Assembly (NCBI RefSeq): GCF_008298035.1
Contig: NZ_CP042910.1
Span: 6,200,001-6,264,000 of the forward strand
Reading direction: 5' to 3'
Origin: Gimesia maris
GTDB taxonomy: Bacteria; Planctomycetota; Planctomycetia; Planctomycetales; Planctomycetaceae
Length of the DNA stretch: 64,000 nt
The notes below the pieces were generated by a model. The model saw only the letters and a list, made by a program, of their open reading frames with translations, was not told the DNA's origin and ran no database searches. The position numbers and the translations under genes are program-made. Shown in pieces: positions 27,060 through 36,267 of the stretch (the first letter of the stretch is position 1; each line of letters opens with the position of its first letter).

Positions 27060-28121
27060 ATGAAGCTGTATCGCCAGATTAGAAATCGTCTGAAAGGAAC
27101 CCGCCTTGTGAGTAAAAAAGAACTGCTGGCCAAAGCGCTCGACTGGACCGGAATGAATCTGCTGGCTCGTAACGTCTCCGTCTGGAATGGTTTGCTGGTG
27201 TTGAATTACCACCGCGTTGGTGACATCAACAACTCAGTGTTCGATCATGATCTATGGAGTGCCTCTGCAGAAGATTTCGAAAAGCAGATTCGATTTCTCA
27301 GCCTGAATTTCGACATGATCCGTATCCGGGATCTGGATCATATCTGGAATCAGCCACGAGGACGGTATGTGCTGGTGACCTTCGATGATGGTTACCTTGA
27401 TAATTATGAATGGGCTTTCCCCATAATCAAATCTTACAACGCTCCTGCGACGTTCTTCCTCACAACTGCTTTTCTGGATGATCGAAAAGTAGCCTGGTGG
27501 GATGAAATTTCCTGGATGGTCCGCAGCGCCACGCGACAGCTGATTCAGACCAATGAATTGACGGGGGACAGTCTGTCTCTTCATCCGGATGAGTGCGAGC
27601 AATCGATTAAAATCCTCTTGAGCAGATTCAAAAAACTGAGCGGAGATCAGACAGAGAATTTTCTGAACTTTCTGGCCGAAGCGACCGGCGCAGGTCGCTG
27701 TCCGCAGGAAATCGCCGATTACGTCTGGATGACCTGGGATATGATTCGCGAAATGAGCACAGCCGGCATGGACATCGGCGGCCATACAGTCACCCACCCG
27801 ATTCTGTCACGGCACTCTCCTGAGATTCAACAGTTTGAAATCGAACACTGTAAACAACGGATCGAAACTGAAATCGGACAGGAGATTACCAGTTTCAGCT
27901 ACCCGGTCGGCGGTAAAGACTGCTTTAACCAGCATACCCGGGACTGTCTGAAGCAGGCCGGATTCCGTTGGGGCTTCAGCTACTACGGCGGATTTGCTCC
28001 TCTCGAAAAACCCGATCCGTGGGACCTGCCTCGAATCGCTGTGGAATCCGAAGAACCTGCCTCACTGTTTCGATCTTCGGTTTCAATCCCACAGGTCTTC
28101 AGCAGCAAAAAGTGTACATAA
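27060..28121 (+). CDS. Polysaccharide deacetylase (NodB homology domain)
   Basis: About 353 residues. NodB catalytic motifs are present: motif 1 TFDDGY (about residues 107-112, with the paired aspartates), motif 2 GGHTVTHP (about residues 240-247, the zinc-binding histidines) and a later FSYPVGG (motif 3-like). Such enzymes remove N- or O-acetyl groups from glycans. No signal peptide or transmembrane segment is evident, so it may act on a cytoplasmic, lipid-linked or carrier-linked intermediate rather than on a mature polymer. It is the last gene of the amide/carrier operon, 13 bases after the NAD-synthase-like gene. A TTG two codons upstream (27054) is an alternative start. Confidence 0.88.
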   Translation: MKLYRQIRNRLKGTRLVSKKELLAKALDWTGMNLLARNVSVWNGLLVLNYHRVGDINNSVFDHDLWSASAEDFEKQIRFLSLNFDMIRIRDLDHIWNQPRGRYVLVTFDDGYLDNYEWAFPIIKSYNAPATFFLTTAFLDDRKVAWWDEISWMVRSATRQLIQTNELTGDSLSLHPDECEQSIKILLSRFKKLSGDQTENFLNFLAEATGAGRCPQEIADYVWMTWDMIREMSTAGMDIGGHTVTHPILSRHSPEIQQFEIEHCKQRIETEIGQEITSFSYPVGGKDCFNQHTRDCLKQAGFRWGFSYYGGFAPLEKPDPWDLPRIAVESEEPASLFRSSVSIPQVFSSKKCT

Positions 28122-28454
28122 GAACCTGCCTCTTTCCAGAATTCCAGCAGATTTGAATCCATTTCCCGATTTGAAGACCTGATATTTTCTGAGTTTTTCC
28201 GATCCTGCTGCCCAGTTGGTTGACGATTCTTATTGAATTTGCGATAACAGCGGACCGCTTTAAAGGTTGTGTTACGCGCTGTTAAGCTATGTAACTCAAG
28301 ACCCTGACTGCTCAAACCGGTCTGATCCTCTAGGCATTTGAATGTAAGCTATTATGTGAAAATAGTTTACTTCGATCAGACCTTAAGTATATTTCTTTGC
28401 CGTTCAACAAGTTAAGTGTTCGGCAGCTTGTGATTAATCTGGGAGAAACTCTGA
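28122..28454 (+). promoter_or_regulatory. Region upstream of the S4 gene with candidate promoter
   Basis: TTGACG (28220-28225) and GATAAC (28243-28248) are 17 bases apart, a good sigma-70 layout. A leader of about 200 bases would follow, long enough for autoregulatory RNA structure, but no S4-binding fold could be demonstrated. No terminator was found for the preceding operon. Confidence 0.4.
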
Positions 28455-29060
28455 ATGGGTCGTTACACAGGACCAAAAGGACGGGTCAACCGTCGTCTGG
28501 GAGCTTTGGTTTTTGAAGACGCAGGTGCAACACGTGCATTGGACCAGCGGAACCTTCCACCTGGAATGTCACAACGCCGCCGCAAATCATCTAACTTCGG
28601 TCTGGCTTTAATTGAAAAGCAGAAGATCAAATTCTATTACGGTCTCCGCGAACGTCAGCTGCGTCGCTACTTCGACAAAGCCCGTCGCATCAAAGGGAAC
28701 ACCGGGGAAGCCCTGCTGATTCTCTGCGAACGCCGACTCGATAACGTTATCTGCCGGGCTGGCTTTGCCCAGACTCGTCCTCAGGCGCGTCAGGGAATCG
28801 TACACTCCCACTTCCAGCTCAATGGTCGGACTGTAAACAAACCATCGATCTGGGTAAAACCCGGCGATGTCATCACAGTCCGTAATCGCCCTAACCTCAA
28901 AAAGCTCTATGCAGAGCTGATTGAATCAGGTCGCCCCGGATGTGCCTGGCTGACACTTGAGAAAAAAGAACTCTCAGCCACTGTTGTCACTGCCCCCACC
29001 ATGGAAGATGTCAGCCTCCCGGTTGACGTCGGTCAGGTTGTGGCTCTGATCTCACGCTAA
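28455..29060 (+). CDS. rpsD: 30S ribosomal protein S4, zinc-free form
   Basis: 201 residues, standard S4 length. S4 binds 16S rRNA early in 30S assembly. The N-terminus MGRYTGPKGRVNRRLG lacks the CxxC zinc-binding cysteines found in C+ S4 proteins, so this is a C- variant. The S4 RNA-binding domain is clear (RRLDNVICRAGFAQTRPQARQGIVH, followed by NGRTVNKPS). The gene stands alone with a terminator immediately after, not in the usual alpha operon with rpsM/rpsK/rpoA, a common arrangement for planctomycetes and for C- paralogues. Whether a second rpsD exists elsewhere cannot be judged here. Confidence 0.95.
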   Translation: MGRYTGPKGRVNRRLGALVFEDAGATRALDQRNLPPGMSQRRRKSSNFGLALIEKQKIKFYYGLRERQLRRYFDKARRIKGNTGEALLILCERRLDNVICRAGFAQTRPQARQGIVHSHFQLNGRTVNKPSIWVKPGDVITVRNRPNLKKLYAELIESGRPGCAWLTLEKKELSATVVTAPTMEDVSLPVDVGQVVALISR

Positions 29061-29081
29061 AAGTTACCAGCAAATTAATTC

Positions 29082-29120
29082 AACACTCCGAAAAACTATC
29101 TGGTTTTTCGGAGTGTTTTT
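29082..29120 (+). terminator. Strong Rho-independent terminator of rpsD
   Basis: Perfect 15-bp stem (29082-29096 with 29103-29117) and 6-base loop followed by a U-run, 21 bases after the stop codon. Confidence 0.95.
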
Positions 29121-29277
29121 TATTTACATTCATTAATAACTACCCTGCTAGGGTGAGAATTGTCTGCTGAAACGTTATTGTAATAAACTGAATTCGGGCG
29201 GCCTGTCTGGATACAAAAAGCAGTAACCACTGTGGCTACTGAAACCATGATTGACCTTGATACATAGAGGCATAACT

Positions 29278-29892
29278 ATGGCGACGGAACGTAGAAAAGC
29301 CGTCCTGCTGTTTGGTGCTCCCGGCGTTGGTAAAGGAACCCAGGGACGAATCCTTGGACAGATTCCCGGATTCTTTCACCTCTCCAGTGGCGACGTTTTC
29401 CGCTCGATTGATATTGAGTCGCCCGAAGGTCAGGAGATCTACAAATACAGCTCGCGTGGCGAACTCGTTCCCGATGACCTCAGTATTCGTATCTGGAAGC
29501 AGGGACTCGATGCCCGCGCCACCCTCTCGATGTATAAACCCCGCAAAGACATTCTCATCCTCGATGGAATTCCCCGGAATATCCAGCAGGCCAAAATCCT
29601 GGAACAGCACATTGATGTCCTCAAAGTCCTGCACCTGACCTGTAGCGATGAAGAAGAAATGATTCACCGCATCCGTCACCGCGCGATCCGTGAAAACCGT
29701 GCCGACGATGCCAACGAAACAGTCATCCGTCGTCGTTTTGAAATCTACCGCGAAGAATCGGCACTCGTTCTCAGCTGTTATCCTGAAGAAATCGTCGCCC
29801 ACATTGACGCCATCGGCTCACCAGCCGGCGTTTTGCTCGCCTGCCTGGAACAGCTCGTTCCCGTGCAGGATGCCCACTTCCGCGGTGAGTAA
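29278..29892 (+). CDS. Adenylate kinase-like nucleoside monophosphate kinase
   Basis: 204 residues. P-loop GAPGVGKGT at residues 13-21, LSSGDVFR (NMP-binding region) and LDGIPRN (the D-G-x-P-R motif) identify the adenylate kinase family, which exchanges phosphate between ATP and a nucleoside monophosphate. The LID region is short and has no zinc cysteines (RIRHRAIREN-RADDANETVIRRRFEIY). The sequence is more diverged than housekeeping Adk, and the expected secY/rpm neighbours are absent, so it could be a paralogue with a different NMP preference. ATG at 29278 with AGAGG upstream; a TTG 27 bases earlier is less likely. Confidence 0.85.
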   Translation: MATERRKAVLLFGAPGVGKGTQGRILGQIPGFFHLSSGDVFRSIDIESPEGQEIYKYSSRGELVPDDLSIRIWKQGLDARATLSMYKPRKDILILDGIPRNIQQAKILEQHIDVLKVLHLTCSDEEEMIHRIRHRAIRENRADDANETVIRRRFEIYREESALVLSCYPEEIVAHIDAIGSPAGVLLACLEQLVPVQDAHFRGE

Positions 29893-29979
29893 ACTCCACA
29901 AGCATTGAAATGAATCTCCTTTCCGGTAAGCTGGTTGTAAACATGACACAACCCGATTGCTCTCCGGAAAGGTAATTTC

Positions 29980-31455
29980 ATGGCCGATACTGAAACACAA
30001 TCTTCCTTGCAGCGCGTTAAAAAACGGTTCCCTGGTATCAGCTTTCTTGTGATCTGCCTGGTATTCCTGTCACTGCTGTCAAACGTGGCAGACGCCCGAC
30101 CGGCCCGTCAGCATCCCAACTTCGTCATCATCTTCACCGACGATCAAGGCTACCAGGATGTCGGCGTCTTCGGCTCACCCAATATCAAAACCCCCAATCT
30201 CGACCAGATGGCAAAAGAAGGCATCCGCTTCACCGACTTCTACGCGGCTCAAGCCGTCTGTTCTGCTTCGCGTGTCGCGCTGCTCACCGGCTGCTATCCC
30301 AATCGTGTTGGTATTCGCGGTGCACTCGGCCCCCAATCCAAAATCGGGATCAATGCTGAAGAAACCACCATCGCCGAAGTCGTCAAACCCCAGGGTTATG
30401 CCACCGCCATCTACGGTAAATGGCATCTGGGACACCTCCCCGAATTCCTTCCCACACGACATGGCTTCGATGAATACTTCGGGCTCCCCTACTCCAACGA
30501 TATGTGGCCCTTCCATCCCACTGCCGGCAAACGCTTCCCCGATCTCCCGCTGATCGAAAACGAAACCGTCATCAACCCCAAAGTCACCGGCAAGGAACAG
30601 GCCCAACTCTCTACCTGGTATACCGAGCGTGCGGTCTCCTTCATCAATAAAAACCATGACAAACCTTTCTTCCTGTATGTTCCACACTCGATGCCACACG
30701 TCCCCCTGTTTGTCAGCGATAAATTCAAAGGCAAATCCGAACAGGGGCTTTACGGCGATGTCATTATGGAAATCGACTGGTCCGTCGGCCAGATTCGACA
30801 GGCGCTGAAAGAAAACGGTATCGAAGAAAATACCCTGGTCATCTTCACCTCCGATAATGGCCCCTGGCTCTCCTACGGCGATCACGCCGGCTCTGCACTC
30901 CCGCTGCGTGAAGGCAAAGGAACCGCCTGGGATGGCGGACAACGCGAACCCTGTATCATGGCCTGGCCCGGTCAGATTCCAGCGGGCTCCGTCTGCCACC
31001 AGATGGCAATGACCATCGACATACTTCCCACCATCGCCTACCTCTCCGGCGGCAAAGTTCCCCAGGATCGCATCATCGATGGCAAGAACATCTGGCCTCT
31101 GATGAGTGGCGAACAGGGAGCCCAATCCCCCCACGATGTCCTCTACTTCTACTGGGGCGATCATCTCAACGCCGTCCGCAGCGGAAAATGGAAACTGCAT
31201 TTTCCTCATCCTTATCGCAGCCTGAAAAACAAACCCGGTTCAGGTGGAACTCCCGGCCCCTACATTCAGAAGAAAACCGGCCTGGCCCTTTACAACCTGG
31301 ATGACGACGTCAGTGAAAGTAAAAACGTCGCCAACCAGCATCCCGATGTCGTCAAACGCCTGACCGCGCTGGCAGAACAGGCCCGCGAAGACCTCGGCGA
31401 TACCGGCACCAAACGCAAAGGCAAAAACAACCGCCAGCCCGGTCGTGTGGATTGA
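29980..31455 (+). CDS. Type I (formylglycine-dependent) sulfatase
   Basis: 491 residues. Signal anchor at about residues 20-40 ([18 protein letters not shown]), then the sulfatase domain beginning [14 protein letters not shown] with the metal-binding Asp pair. The activation site is [11 protein letters not shown]: the Cys to be converted to formylglycine is followed by Ala at the +2 position instead of the usual Pro, a variant known among planctomycete sulfatases. YGKWHLG, SDNGP and GKGTAWDGG supply the remaining catalytic residues. Expected to release sulfate from sulfated glycans in the periplasm or outside. The C-terminus ends in a Lys/Arg-rich tail. Strong use of C-ending codons gives long mirror-image frames on the other strand, which are not genes. 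Confidence 0.93.
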   Translation: MADTETQSSLQRVKKRFPGISFLVICLVFLSLLSNVADARPARQHPNFVIIFTDDQGYQDVGVFGSPNIKTPNLDQMAKEGIRFTDFYAAQAVCSASRVALLTGCYPNRVGIRGALGPQSKIGINAEETTIAEVVKPQGYATAIYGKWHLGHLPEFLPTRHGFDEYFGLPYSNDMWPFHPTAGKRFPDLPLIENETVINPKVTGKEQAQLSTWYTERAVSFINKNHDKPFFLYVPHSMPHVPLFVSDKFKGKSEQGLYGDVIMEIDWSVGQIRQALKENGIEENTLVIFTSDNGPWLSYGDHAGSALPLREGKGTAWDGGQREPCIMAWPGQIPAGSVCHQMAMTIDILPTIAYLSGGKVPQDRIIDGKNIWPLMSGEQGAQSPHDVLYFYWGDHLNAVRSGKWKLHFPHPYRSLKNKPGSGGTPGPYIQKKTGLALYNLDDDVSESKNVANQHPDVVKRLTALAEQAREDLGDTGTKRKGKNNRQPGRVD

Positions 31456-31482
31456 AACCCTGTCACAGCCATCGCTGCTGAC

Positions 31483-32523
31483 TTACTTCGCGAGAAGCTT
31501 TGCCTTCCTCTGCTCAAGCTGTTTCCTTTCCTGTTCTAACTGGTTCCGTTTCTCGTTGATTGAAATCTCTCTGGGAAGTTCGATAAACAGAATCTCGGTC
31601 CCCTCAATGGTAATCCTTCCCGGTTTAATCCCGGCTGAAGCGTTGGGGAAATACTTCTCCAGCGTCGCGATGGGAACCGTGGGCTGGCCTTCGTGTGTCG
31701 CAATGTAAAGGATGTGCCCCTTCGCCAGCGGCAGATAGGTGTCGTAGCCGGTATTGAACGACTTGGCTACAGTCAAACCCTGCTGTTGAGCCAGCTTCGT
31801 CAGCCTCTGATAGTAGGGAGAATTACCGATCACAAAACAGGTTTTCCCCAGCACGACTGACGCTACAGTATCAACGGGCAGCAGCCTCGGGTCCAGTTTC
31901 GAAAAATACGCTCTGGTCTGCAGTTTCCAATCTTCCCACTGCAAAGACATGATCATTGTTTTGGGATCATTGCCTTTATGATAGGCGAAGCGATTGCCCG
32001 GCAGGATTCGCATCTCGGGTGAATAATTCGGATAGACACGTTTTGCCCCCGGATCCAGCAGCACCCATTTCCCGTCGAGATAAACCTCCAGAAACACATG
32101 CCCCGACCAGGTCTGAAACGCGTCGCCTCGTTTCAAAGTCCAGATCCAGGGCACATCCATCGTTTTCACCCAGACGGTCGGGATGCCGGCACTTTTCAGC
32201 AGAACACCACAGGCAATCGCATAATCAGCACAGCCACCATAGCAGCCATCCCCGATCACCGTATCATAGTTGCGCCACTGGTATGCCAGATCAGCCTGAT
32301 ACTTCAAACTGGCATTCATCCAGTCCAGTACATTGGAAACCGTTTTCTGATCGCTGTCTGCCTTCAAAGTCAGCGCCTGCGCCTTGATCTTTGCCTGATC
32401 TCCCAGGCTGGCAGGAGCGGTCAGATATTTCTCGGGAGTAGCATAATCAATGGCATCAAACACGGGCTCTGCAGCCAGCAGACTCGAGCCAGATAATAGA
32501 AAAGGAATCAAAAACCGCCACAT
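31483..32523 (-). CDS. Secreted transglutaminase-like protein
   Basis: 346 residues. Signal peptide MWRFLIPFLLSGSSLLAAEP. The central domain shows the transglutaminase/papain-like triad pattern: GDGCYGGCADYAIACGVLLKSAGIPT (Cys), SGHVFLEVYLDGKWVLLDP (His and Asp). It may therefore cleave or cross-link peptides or act as a peptidase, but no substrate can be named. The C-terminal third is unrelated and ends in a Lys/Glu-rich helix. I start at 32523 because AGGAGA lies just upstream; a longer frame to 32622 would precede the signal peptide with an unlikely polar segment. It follows the HEAT lipoprotein gene on the same strand (31 bases), so a two- or three-gene unit is plausible. Confidence 0.82.
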   Translation of the reverse strand: MWRFLIPFLLSGSSLLAAEPVFDAIDYATPEKYLTAPASLGDQAKIKAQALTLKADSDQKTVSNVLDWMNASLKYQADLAYQWRNYDTVIGDGCYGGCADYAIACGVLLKSAGIPTVWVKTMDVPWIWTLKRGDAFQTWSGHVFLEVYLDGKWVLLDPGAKRVYPNYSPEMRILPGNRFAYHKGNDPKTMIMSLQWEDWKLQTRAYFSKLDPRLLPVDTVASVVLGKTCFVIGNSPYYQRLTKLAQQQGLTVAKSFNTGYDTYLPLAKGHILYIATHEGQPTVPIATLEKYFPNASAGIKPGRITIEGTEILFIELPREISINEKRNQLEQERKQLEQRKAKLLAK

Positions 32524-32554
32524 CGAATCTCTCCTGTGAAAGTCATTCCAGGTT

Positions 32555-32950
32555 TCATTTTTGTTTTGCTTCCACAATCCCCAGTGCAATTCGCACACCG
32601 GACTGAACCACCTCATCAGCATCCTGATTATTCTTCAACACCATGATTGCCTGTTTTAGATCTTTCGAATAGGGTGGCTTCGCCTCCATAAAAATCCCAG
32701 CGAATGCCTGGGTAGTCACGCGTCTCACTTCCACATTCTTATCATCCAGCAGGGCCGTCAGTTCTTTCACAGCCTGTATCCCTCCTCCCTCGCGGCGTTC
32801 CAGTTCAAATACAGACTGCCAGCGGACATTGGGATCAGAATCGGTCAACCTGCTCCGTAACTGATCGACGGTCAGCGTGGTATAATCAATTTGTGGATCA
32901 GAATTACAGCCAACGAGCAATAACAGGAGAAAGCAGTAACGATACATCAT
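32555..32950 (-). CDS. HEAT-repeat lipoprotein
   Basis: 131 residues. The N-terminus MMYRYCFLLLLLVGC is a lipoprotein signal with a VGC lipobox, followed by about 110 residues with two to three HEAT-like helical pairs (LRSRLTDSDPNVRWQSVFELE, LTALLDDKNVEVRRVTTQAFA). Probably a periplasmic, lipid-anchored scaffold. It may act with the transglutaminase-like protein downstream. The start was taken at the first of two adjacent ATG codons; a longer frame to 33034 would place polar residues before the signal. Confidence 0.78.
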   Translation of the reverse strand: MMYRYCFLLLLLVGCNSDPQIDYTTLTVDQLRSRLTDSDPNVRWQSVFELERREGGGIQAVKELTALLDDKNVEVRRVTTQAFAGIFMEAKPPYSKDLKQAIMVLKNNQDADEVVQSGVRIALGIVEAKQK

Positions 32951-33030
32951 GGCCCTTAAATCGAGTGATAGAGTTTCCGATTCTGATTTCAATTCTTGAC
33001 CTTTCTGAACTGGAACGGTCTCTCCTGCTT

Positions 33031-33774
33031 TCAACCTTCCGCCATCTCCGCTTCGATCACATTTTCAGCGAAGCTGTGATAAGCGGCTCCCACATCCTTC
33101 GCCATCGAATCGGGGAAGACATGGAATTCGCCCGCTTTCAAGGCAGCCACGATTCCCTCAGCGACTAACTCTGGCGACTCTGCGATCTCATCAAAGCCTG
33201 CGTCGTGACCCATATCCGTCGCAATCGGGCCGGGATGCACGCTGACCACCAGGGTACCCTGTCCCTTAAGCTGCTCCTTCAAGGCCTGTGTCACAGCATA
33301 TGAGGCCGCTTTGGAAGCACAGTAGGTAGTGAAATCGGGAAACGTTTTCAGCGAAGCCACCGAATTCAACTGCACCAGCGCCCCGCCACCATTGGCTTTG
33401 AGCACGGGAGCGAAGGCCTGCGCCACTCGAATCAGGCCATACACGTTCGCAGTCATCTCGAATTCCAGCGATTCAACAGCGTCTTCAGATAAAGCAGTTG
33501 CCGGCTTGAGAACCCCTGCATTATTCACCACCAGCGAGACATCACTGGCCACTTCCGCAGCATTTTTGATCAAGGCCGGCTTCGTCAGATCAAATTCTAC
33601 AGGCACCACCTTGTCCCCATATTCGTCGATCAATCCAGCCACCGAAGACGTATCACGGACAGCCGCATACACTTTGGTTGCCCCCGCTTTCAGCAAGCCT
33701 TCCAGAATCACTTTCCCAATCCCGCGGTTGGCTCCCGTGACCAACGCCACCTGCCCCTGAATCTCATAGCCCAT
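33031..33774 (-). CDS. Short-chain dehydrogenase/reductase
   Basis: 247 residues. Classical SDR with the TGANRGIG nucleotide-binding motif near residues 15-22, NNAG, and the Y-x-x-x-K active site in TYCASKAAS preceded by an SVAS serine. NAD(P)-dependent oxidoreductase of unknown substrate. The C-terminus ([31 protein letters not shown]) matches a subgroup of SDRs used on small carbonyl compounds. ATG at 33774 with AAAGGA upstream; a longer frame exists but is not needed. Located 80 bases upstream of the HEAT lipoprotein gene. Confidence 0.9.
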   Translation of the reverse strand: MGYEIQGQVALVTGANRGIGKVILEGLLKAGATKVYAAVRDTSSVAGLIDEYGDKVVPVEFDLTKPALIKNAAEVASDVSLVVNNAGVLKPATALSEDAVESLEFEMTANVYGLIRVAQAFAPVLKANGGGALVQLNSVASLKTFPDFTTYCASKAASYAVTQALKEQLKGQGTLVVSVHPGPIATDMGHDAGFDEIAESPELVAEGIVAALKAGEFHVFPDSMAKDVGAAYHSFAENVIEAEMAEG

Positions 33775-34011
33775 TTCAGAATCCTTTATTAGATATCCGA
33801 CGCTAATATACCCCGCAATCAATTCGCAGGAACCATATTTAAACGTTAGAGACATTCTACGCCGCGGCGCGAGTGAGACAATCCCTGAGTTTGATTCGTC
33901 ACCGATCTGCTCTCATTTTGGGATTTATTTCTCTCAAATTTCAATCGAATTATGATAAACTGTCTGAAGACAGTAACATGCACCAGTTTTATTTTAATTG
34001 AAAAGTAGAAT

Positions 34012-34794
34012 ATGAATCATATTGTTTCTGAGAATTCTAATTTAGAAAAGAAAAAGAAACATCTCCCGCGATTAGTCGAATTCCTGATCGTCATTTTGAT
34101 TATTTGTGTTCTGCTCCTGCTTTTATACCCTGCAGTTCAACAGGCTCGTGAAATTGCCAAATATAAATCACCAAGTCGTCGTCACTTAAAATATCTGGGA
34201 TTAGCGATTTCCAATTTTGACTACGTTCAAACCGAGAACTCATCCTGGGAACGTCCGGTGGATTCATCTGGTGCCCCCTTACATAGTTGGATGACAGACC
34301 TGTTGCCTTACATTGATGAATCAGCGATGGCGGCTGAGATTGATTACTCCCAAGCCTGGGACACTTCCGAAAATAAAAATGTCTTCACGATTACAATTCC
34401 GAAATTCTTCAATCCTGATTTGTCTGACGTTCCACATCAGAATGTGCAAGGTTATGGGCTTTCCCATTACAGTGCGAATTCTCACCTGATCCCGTTCAAC
34501 AAAACACGCAACCTGACCACAGTGAAAATGCACGATGGCCAATCAAATACACTTTTGATCGGTGAAATTGATTCTTCATTTCCAGCCTGGGGTGATCCCA
34601 CCAATTTACGAGATCCCATCCGTGGACTCAAAGGTGGCCCCAACGCCTACGGCAGACCCGGGGGAGAGGGCGTGTTCTTCCTGTTTGCTGACGGCAGCGT
34701 TCATTTATTGAATAAAGACACAGACCCGGCTGTACTCAAGGCACTCAGTACTCCCGCTGGGGGAGAAACTTTTCCATTACAGCAGGCCCGATAG
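34012..34794 (+). CDS. DUF1559 protein with degenerate prepilin-like N-terminus
   Basis: 260 residues. DUF1559 proteins are hugely expanded in planctomycetes and normally begin with a type II/IV prepilin signal (GFTLIELLVVIAIIA). Here the equivalent segment is PRLVEFLIVILIICVLLLLLYP: the Glu at +5 remains, but the Gly-Phe cleavage site is lost, so cleavage by prepilin peptidase is doubtful and it may stay as a membrane anchor. The family hallmarks follow: PAVQQAREIAK, LKYLGLAISNF, LLPYIDE, MHDGQSNTLLIGEID and the C-terminal GGEGVFFLFADGSVHLLN. Role unknown; pseudopilin-like or surface display is inferred. Confidence 0.88.
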   Translation: MNHIVSENSNLEKKKKHLPRLVEFLIVILIICVLLLLLYPAVQQAREIAKYKSPSRRHLKYLGLAISNFDYVQTENSSWERPVDSSGAPLHSWMTDLLPYIDESAMAAEIDYSQAWDTSENKNVFTITIPKFFNPDLSDVPHQNVQGYGLSHYSANSHLIPFNKTRNLTTVKMHDGQSNTLLIGEIDSSFPAWGDPTNLRDPIRGLKGGPNAYGRPGGEGVFFLFADGSVHLLNKDTDPAVLKALSTPAGGETFPLQQAR

Positions 34795-34801
34795 TCGCGC
34801 A

Positions 34802-35668
34802 TCATAAGTTGATCCCGAAAGAGCGCATTCGCGGAGCCGTCTTTTCTTTCAACTGAGTCACCAGTTCGGGATCCAGTGGAGCCGGCAATTCGACACACGT
34901 GCCATCCTCTTTAAAATCCCAGATATGCGTCCCTCCATTTAAAGTCCATACACCAAACCGGTTCTCACTTAACCAACCGGCGGACCAGTTTTTCCGACTG
35001 TAAATATCTTCCATTGAAATGATCTCATTTTCCTCTCCCCTCAGCTCGTGGAGAATTTCCCCCTGTTGATTGATCACACGTACGTTTAATTCCGCGTGAT
35101 ACTCCTTTTTATCCCAAAACTGAAGCACAATCCTTTGACCATCGGGAGACGGAAGATAAGACGACAGATATGATTGCACTGCAGTGCAGTAAAGCTCCTG
35201 ACCTTCGCTTTTGAACCGCTCCAACAATTCTTTTGCTAACAGATAATCATTCAGTTGGAATTCTCCATACTGGCGAGGCCAGGTTCGATTCGACTTGAAG
35301 TCATGCAGGATTATTACATCAAAATTCCGCCGTATCGCGACCGTATCACCGTCCCCAGTCATGACCATTTCGACTCGACCAGAGGGAACTCGTTCCGCGC
35401 CAATACTGCAAAAGCGATGCTTAGGCACCAGGACCTTTCCATTCTGTCTCACGCTATAAGAAACGTACCCCGGCGGTTCATAAAAGAATTCACCTTCGCA
35501 GTAGATATCCAGGGACCGGCCTTTTCCCAGTTCAAAATGAAAATCACCTTCTGCAGGTTTCGATACAAGGAAAGACAGACCAGCCCAGATCGCTCCTACC
35601 CCGATCAAAAACACCAGAATAGTAGTTCGAGCGAAAATAGAAGCGTTCCTGTCTGCTATGATTCTCAT
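34802..35668 (-). CDS. Membrane-anchored or secreted protein of unknown function
   Basis: 288 residues, not recognised. A hydrophobic segment at about residues 14-34 (ILVFLIGVGAIWAGLSFLV) is either an uncleaved anchor or a signal. The remainder is beta-rich, with several repeats of a D-x-x-W/Y-type strand pattern (RSLDIYCEGEFFYEPPGY, HIWDFKEDGTCVELP) that would suit a small propeller or beta-sandwich. It is convergent with the DUF1559 gene (7 bases) and is the last of three minus-strand unknown genes (34802-37086). No catalytic motif was found. Confidence 0.7.
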   Translation of the reverse strand: MRIIADRNASIFARTTILVFLIGVGAIWAGLSFLVSKPAEGDFHFELGKGRSLDIYCEGEFFYEPPGYVSYSVRQNGKVLVPKHRFCSIGAERVPSGRVEMVMTGDGDTVAIRRNFDVIILHDFKSNRTWPRQYGEFQLNDYLLAKELLERFKSEGQELYCTAVQSYLSSYLPSPDGQRIVLQFWDKKEYHAELNVRVINQQGEILHELRGEENEIISMEDIYSRKNWSAGWLSENRFGVWTLNGGTHIWDFKEDGTCVELPAPLDPELVTQLKEKTAPRMRSFGINL

Positions 35669-35744
35669 TCGGTGGTTTCACTTACCTGACGGTTTGTATT
35701 TTCCGTATCTAAACGATAGTTTAATAGAATTATTTTTCCACAAA

Positions 35745-36239
35745 TCATCTGGACTGGTCTCCGTCGCCAGGACAATCAATCCGCAACGCTTTGTCCCGGC
35801 TTCTATAAAATTCCCCCAGCATTCGTTCTCCTCTTTCTTCATCAGAAAATCGAACCGTTAGTTGAACCGATTGACCGGGCAGAATGGAGTAATCAGCCTT
35901 TCCTGTACCACACCAGTCCCAATTCGCTTTCCGCCAGAGCCCCCGCCTGAATATTTCCTGATATACCTGAATGGACTCCGGTCCTGCGGAACGATAGACC
36001 AGGGTTGTGTTGCCAGTATTTTTCACAACGACATGTACCTCGTCCTGCACCTTCTTTCTCGAAATGATCTGGGGACGATTCTTTAACGGCAAAGTTCCCT
36101 CAAAATACTCACGCCTCCAGGCGGGATCTGGAATCTGCTCGGGAGGTAACGTCAAGCGGACCCGTTGATCCTCCGCGGTAACTCCTGTTACAAAGCAGAA
36201 AGTAAACATCAGGATCAGAAGCCAAGCGCTTGATTTCAT
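35745..36239 (-). CDS. Secreted protein of unknown function
   Basis: 164 residues. Clear signal peptide MKSSAWLLILMFTFCFVTGVTAED with a predicted cut after VTA, then a small beta-rich domain of about 140 residues with a VVVKNTGNTTLVYRS strand pair typical of immunoglobulin-like folds. The ATG at 36239 has GGGAGG upstream; a longer frame to 36314 overlaps the preceding gene and lacks support. Located 28 bases downstream of the next gene on the same strand. Confidence 0.7.
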   Translation of the reverse strand: MKSSAWLLILMFTFCFVTGVTAEDQRVRLTLPPEQIPDPAWRREYFEGTLPLKNRPQIISRKKVQDEVHVVVKNTGNTTLVYRSAGPESIQVYQEIFRRGLWRKANWDWCGTGKADYSILPGQSVQLTVRFSDEERGERMLGEFYRSRDKALRIDCPGDGDQSR

Positions 36240-36267
36240 AATTAACCTCCCGCAATCACCAATAAAG

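Noticed and set aside
30175-31209. 344-residue minus-strand frame opposite the sulfatase
   Set aside because: Shadow of a C-ending codon bias; the sulfatase shows all catalytic motifs.
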